Positions 61,576-64,000 of a stretch of 64,000 bases of DNA are shown one piece after another (the first letter of the stretch is position 1; every line of letters begins with the position of its first letter). Source of the stretch: Hyphomonadaceae bacterium (GTDB lineage Bacteria > Pseudomonadota > Alphaproteobacteria > Caulobacterales > Aquidulcibacteraceae); NCBI GenBank assembly GCA_023384105.1, contig JAHDXR010000004.1:206608-270607 (forward strand). The letters run 5' to 3'. The translations under genes were made by a program, and so were the position numbers. The notes under the pieces were generated by a model. The model was given only the letters and a program-made list of their open reading frames with translations. It was not told the origin of the DNA and searched no databases.

Positions 61576-63317
61576 GCTTGAGCCTGCGCCGCGCCGAGCT
61601 GAACCGCCGCCGCGCTGCTCAGGTTGGCGGGATTGATCGGCTTGATCAGCCAAGCGTGGCCCGAAGCCCGCAGCGCTTCCAGCGTTTGTTGTTCGGTGTC
61701 GCCGGTGATCATGATCACCGGCGGGGCGGGCGACAGCAGGGCGCGCAACCGCGTCGCGATGTCGAGGCCGCGCAATTCGCCGTCGATGCGCAGATCGAGC
61801 ACCAGAAGCTGCGGCTTGTAGCCTTGCTGCACGACCGCCTCGGCTTCCTCGCCGTCCGCGCACGCGCGTACTTCCGCGCCGAGATCGCCCAACAGCCCGG
61901 CGATGGCTTCGCGCGCCAGCGCATCGTCATCCATGGCGAGCACACGCACCCCGTCCAGAGCGTCATTGCCGATACGCTGCGGCTTGATAACGGCCAGCGC
62001 CGTAGTCAGCGGGATGCGCAGCATGAAGCGCGAGCCGCGCCCGAGCGCGGACTCCAGCGTCACCTCGATATTGAGCAGTTCGGCGACGCGGCGGACGATC
62101 GTGAGCCCGAGGCCGAGGCCCTCGCTCTTGGCGCCGAGGCGTTCGAACTCGTTGAAGATGCGTTCCTGGTCTTCCGGCGCGATGCCGGGGCCTTCGTCGG
62201 CGACGGTGACGATCACATGCCTGTTTTCGGCGTGCGCCTGGACGCGCGCCGAGCCGCCGTGCTTGACCGCGTTGGCGACGAGATTGGAGATCACGCGCTC
62301 CAGCAATTGCGGGTCGGAGTGCACGGCGAGCGGCGTCGGCGTCACGTCGACCTTGCCGTCGGGATGCTGGGCGGCGACGGAGTCGAAGATCGGCTGCAGC
62401 GGCGCATCGACGATATCGGGCGTGATGACGCCGGCCTGCAGCCTCGCGAGGTCCAGCAGGCTTGCGAACATGCCGATCATGGATTGAACGGCGCGATCCA
62501 TCTTGGCGACGATGTCGCGCGCTTCCTCGGTTTCGACGCGGCGCTCCAGCGCGGTGAGATAGAGCGTGAGCGCGTGCAGGGGCTGGCGCATGTCGTGGCT
62601 GGCGACGGCGAGGAAGCGTGTTTTGGCGATGTCGGATGCGGCCGCTTTCGCCCGCGCGTCTTCCGCCGCCGCGTGAGCGAGGCGCCATTGCTGCCGCTCG
62701 CGCCGCAAGGCCAGGATGGCGAGGCCGGAGCCGATCAGGGCGAGCGCGGCGAGCGTGACCGCCAGGATGCTGAGCTGCACGCGGGTCTGGTTTTCGGCGT
62801 TGCGCGCCTCGTCGATGCGGCCGTTCAGCAGCGTGTAGAGCGCAGCGCTCTGTTCGCGAAAGACAGTATAGACGCTCAGCGCCGACCGCCGGCCGGGCGT
62901 GCGCGCCGCCGTTTCGGCGTCGAGCGCTTCGAAGCGCTGTTCGAGCAGGCGTACGAGGTTGGAAATCAGCGCCGTGGCTTCGGCGTCGCCGTCGACGATG
63001 CGCGCCAGGCGTTCGAAGTGGTTGCGCGCGGCCGCTTTGGCCGCTTCGTAGTCGCCCATCAGCGCGGCGTCGCCCGTGGCGGCGAAACGCGCTCCGATCG
63101 ACTCGGCGTCGTGTTGCGCCTGTGAGACCAGCGCCAGTTCGGTCCGGGCCGCGCGAACGCGCGCGACCACTTCCGCCTCGTAGCGCTGCTGGCGCTCGCC
63201 TGACCACAGCAGCCCGCCCATGCTGATGACGAGCAACGACACCGCGGCCAGCGCAATCGAGAGGATGGTCTCGGCGCCGAGGGCGCGGTTGGCTTGAGGC
63301 GCGTCAGGTCCGGCCAT
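61572..63317 (-). CDS. hybrid histidine kinase, paralogue B
   Basis: A 581-residue kinase with the same layout: membrane helices at about 16-38 and 186-210, a helical periplasmic domain, H-box ASHDMRQPLHAL with H241, ATPase domain (LVANAVKHGG, ADEGPGI, GLGLGLTI) and a C-terminal receiver (LLVLDLRID). The periplasmic domains of A and B are not alike, so the pair may sense different signals and send them to the same targets. It is coupled to kinase A and follows the lone receiver gene by 35 bases. Confidence 0.93.
   Translation of the reverse strand: MAGPDAPQANRALGAETILSIALAAVSLLVISMGGLLWSGERQQRYEAEVVARVRAARTELALVSQAQHDAESIGARFAATGDAALMGDYEAAKAAARNHFERLARIVDGDAEATALISNLVRLLEQRFEALDAETAARTPGRRSALSVYTVFREQSAALYTLLNGRIDEARNAENQTRVQLSILAVTLAALALIGSGLAILALRRERQQWRLAHAAAEDARAKAAASDIAKTRFLAVASHDMRQPLHALTLYLTALERRVETEEARDIVAKMDRAVQSMIGMFASLLDLARLQAGVITPDIVDAPLQPIFDSVAAQHPDGKVDVTPTPLAVHSDPQLLERVISNLVANAVKHGGSARVQAHAENRHVIVTVADEGPGIAPEDQERIFNEFERLGAKSEGLGLGLTIVRRVAELLNIEVTLESALGRGSRFMLRIPLTTALAVIKPQRIGNDALDGVRVLAMDDDALAREAIAGLLGDLGAEVRACADGEEAEAVVQQGYKPQLLVLDLRIDGELRGLDIATRLRALLSPAPPVIMITGDTEQQTLEALRASGHAWLIKPINPANLSSAAAVQLGAAQAQA
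62418..62687. repeat. 270-base exact repeat in kinase B
   Basis: The second copy of the block at 60667-60936, offset by 1751 bases. I compared it base by base and found no mismatch. Confidence 0.9.
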
Positions 63318-63352
63318 GTATCCTCATGCCGCCTGTTCGCGCCGCCGCCAAG

Positions 63353-63724
63353 TCAGCTGCGTTCGAGCCAGGCGAGAATCAACTCGGCGCGCGCGGGCTT
63401 GCGCAGGAATTCGAAGCCGGCGCTGGCGGCGGCTTGGCTGGCCGGCGCATGAAACGATCCCGACAGCACCAGCACGCGCGCCGAAGGCGCCTGGGCGCGC
63501 AAGCCGAGCGCCAGGGTAATGCCGTCGACGCCGTTGCCGAGATTGTAATCGGTGATGATAAAGCTGAGCTCGCTAAGTTGTTTCGCAGATAAACCGGATA
63601 AGCCGTCGCTGCCTTGCGCGTGCGCGACGTTGGCGCCCCAATCGCGCAAGATCATTGTCAAAGCCTCCGCCGAGGCTTGATCATCTTCAAGCACGAGAAC
63701 GAACGGGGTAGCCGGATGTGACAT
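63353..63724 (-). CDS. single-domain response regulator
   Basis: A 123-residue lone receiver domain with acidic EDD near the start (LVLEDDQAS), phospho-Asp in FIITDYNLG, Ser in LVLSGS and Lys in FLRKPAR. It is the first gene of a three-gene unit with the two hybrid kinases, so it may accept phosphate from both or compete with the LuxR-type regulator. The region 63725-64000 to its right holds no gene I can support apart from a possible 14-codon frame. Confidence 0.88.
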   Translation of the reverse strand: MSHPATPFVLVLEDDQASAEALTMILRDWGANVAHAQGSDGLSGLSAKQLSELSFIITDYNLGNGVDGITLALGLRAQAPSARVLVLSGSFHAPASQAAASAGFEFLRKPARAELILAWLERS

Positions 63725-63925
63725 CTGCAGCGGCAGAAGAACACGTTCCGCCGCGAAAGTGCAGAGTAGGGATGCGGTATAGAGCGTAAGGCATATGTCG
63801 TTGGCTAGCCCGGTTTTCCCCAGGGGCTAGGTCTTCAACCAAGACTTCTGTGTAATATTCGCGTGCGGAAAATTTCGTCATCTCTACTGGGCCTCGAGAT
63901 TTACCTGCACTCGGAAGGACCGGAG

Positions 63926-63970
63926 ATGAATAACCTCGGCCTTAAGCTAGCGCAGATTCCGTTCAGGTAG
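63926..63970 (+). CDS. possible 14-residue leader peptide
   Basis: A short frame, MNNLGLKLAQIPFR, starts ten bases after an AAGGA sequence. It may be a leader or a chance frame near the window end. No homologue or hairpin supports it. Confidence 0.2.
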   Translation: MNNLGLKLAQIPFR

Positions 63971-64000
63971 CACCGTATCCGGCGGCGGCGAAGTAGTTGG

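Overview
The window is GC-rich, densely coded alphaproteobacterial chromosome, most likely from the Caulobacterales/Hyphomonadaceae side. The evidence is a chpT histidine-phosphotransferase gene beside a CheY-like and a CheR-like gene, an xerD / 538-residue secreted protein / aroK / aroB / CorC-family block, and strong G/C third-position codon use. I saw no tRNA, rRNA or CRISPR array. The species is inferred, not proven.

Layout: 1-3.1 kb holds a partial metallo-hydrolase, a ParD/ParE-like toxin-antitoxin pair, a short-chain dehydrogenase, a secreted DUF4198-type protein and a small membrane protein. 3.1-9.3 kb is the xerD and shikimate block (aroK, aroB) with a CNNM/CorC transporter. 9.6-11.5 kb is the cheR / receiver / chpT locus of the cell-cycle phosphorelay. 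11.6-18 kb has a Kef-type antiporter, an epoxide-hydrolase-like enzyme, dps with an OxyR-like site upstream, a VIT-family transporter and an acyl-CoA synthetase. 18.2-25.5 kb is a bacterial alpha-2-macroglobulin and its usual partner, penicillin-binding protein 1C.

The most unusual stretch is 25.46-26.5 kb. Four tiny genes on the minus strand encode 30-35-residue hydrophobic peptides. All start MTK, carry an A-x-A at the same distance from the end, and finish with a conserved ten-residue tail (consensus x-L-x-Q-A-[AS]-[LQ]-I-V-[AG]). Each has its own ribosome-binding site and a bipartite upstream box with exactly the same 16-base spacing; three of the four are followed by a strong intrinsic terminator. 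I know of no described family that matches. Right beside it sits an intact IS1595/ISXO2-like transposon (about 26.51-30.03 kb) with lower-GC passenger genes: an AAA ATPase, a small lysine/proline-rich protein and a RusA-like protein.

30-39.6 kb holds an EF-hand protein divergent from a two-component system, a subtilase lipoprotein with a coupled small partner, an alpha/beta hydrolase and a pair of tandem paralogous membrane proteins. 39.6-53.4 kb is mostly metabolism: a ribosome-associated HPF-like protein, iron alcohol dehydrogenase, dual-ATPase ABC protein, S9 peptidase, threonine dehydratase, a Cys-repeat trypsin-like protease, the GST/FKBP/ArgE run, CysQ and NadE. 53.5-57.6 kb is the YdbH-YnbE-YdbL envelope lipid-transport operon. 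57.7-63.7 kb is an M23 peptidase plus a signalling cluster: a LuxR-type regulator, two paralogous hybrid histidine kinases and a lone receiver. The two kinases share a 270-base block of perfect DNA identity over the dimerisation/phosphoacceptor domain, which points to gene conversion.
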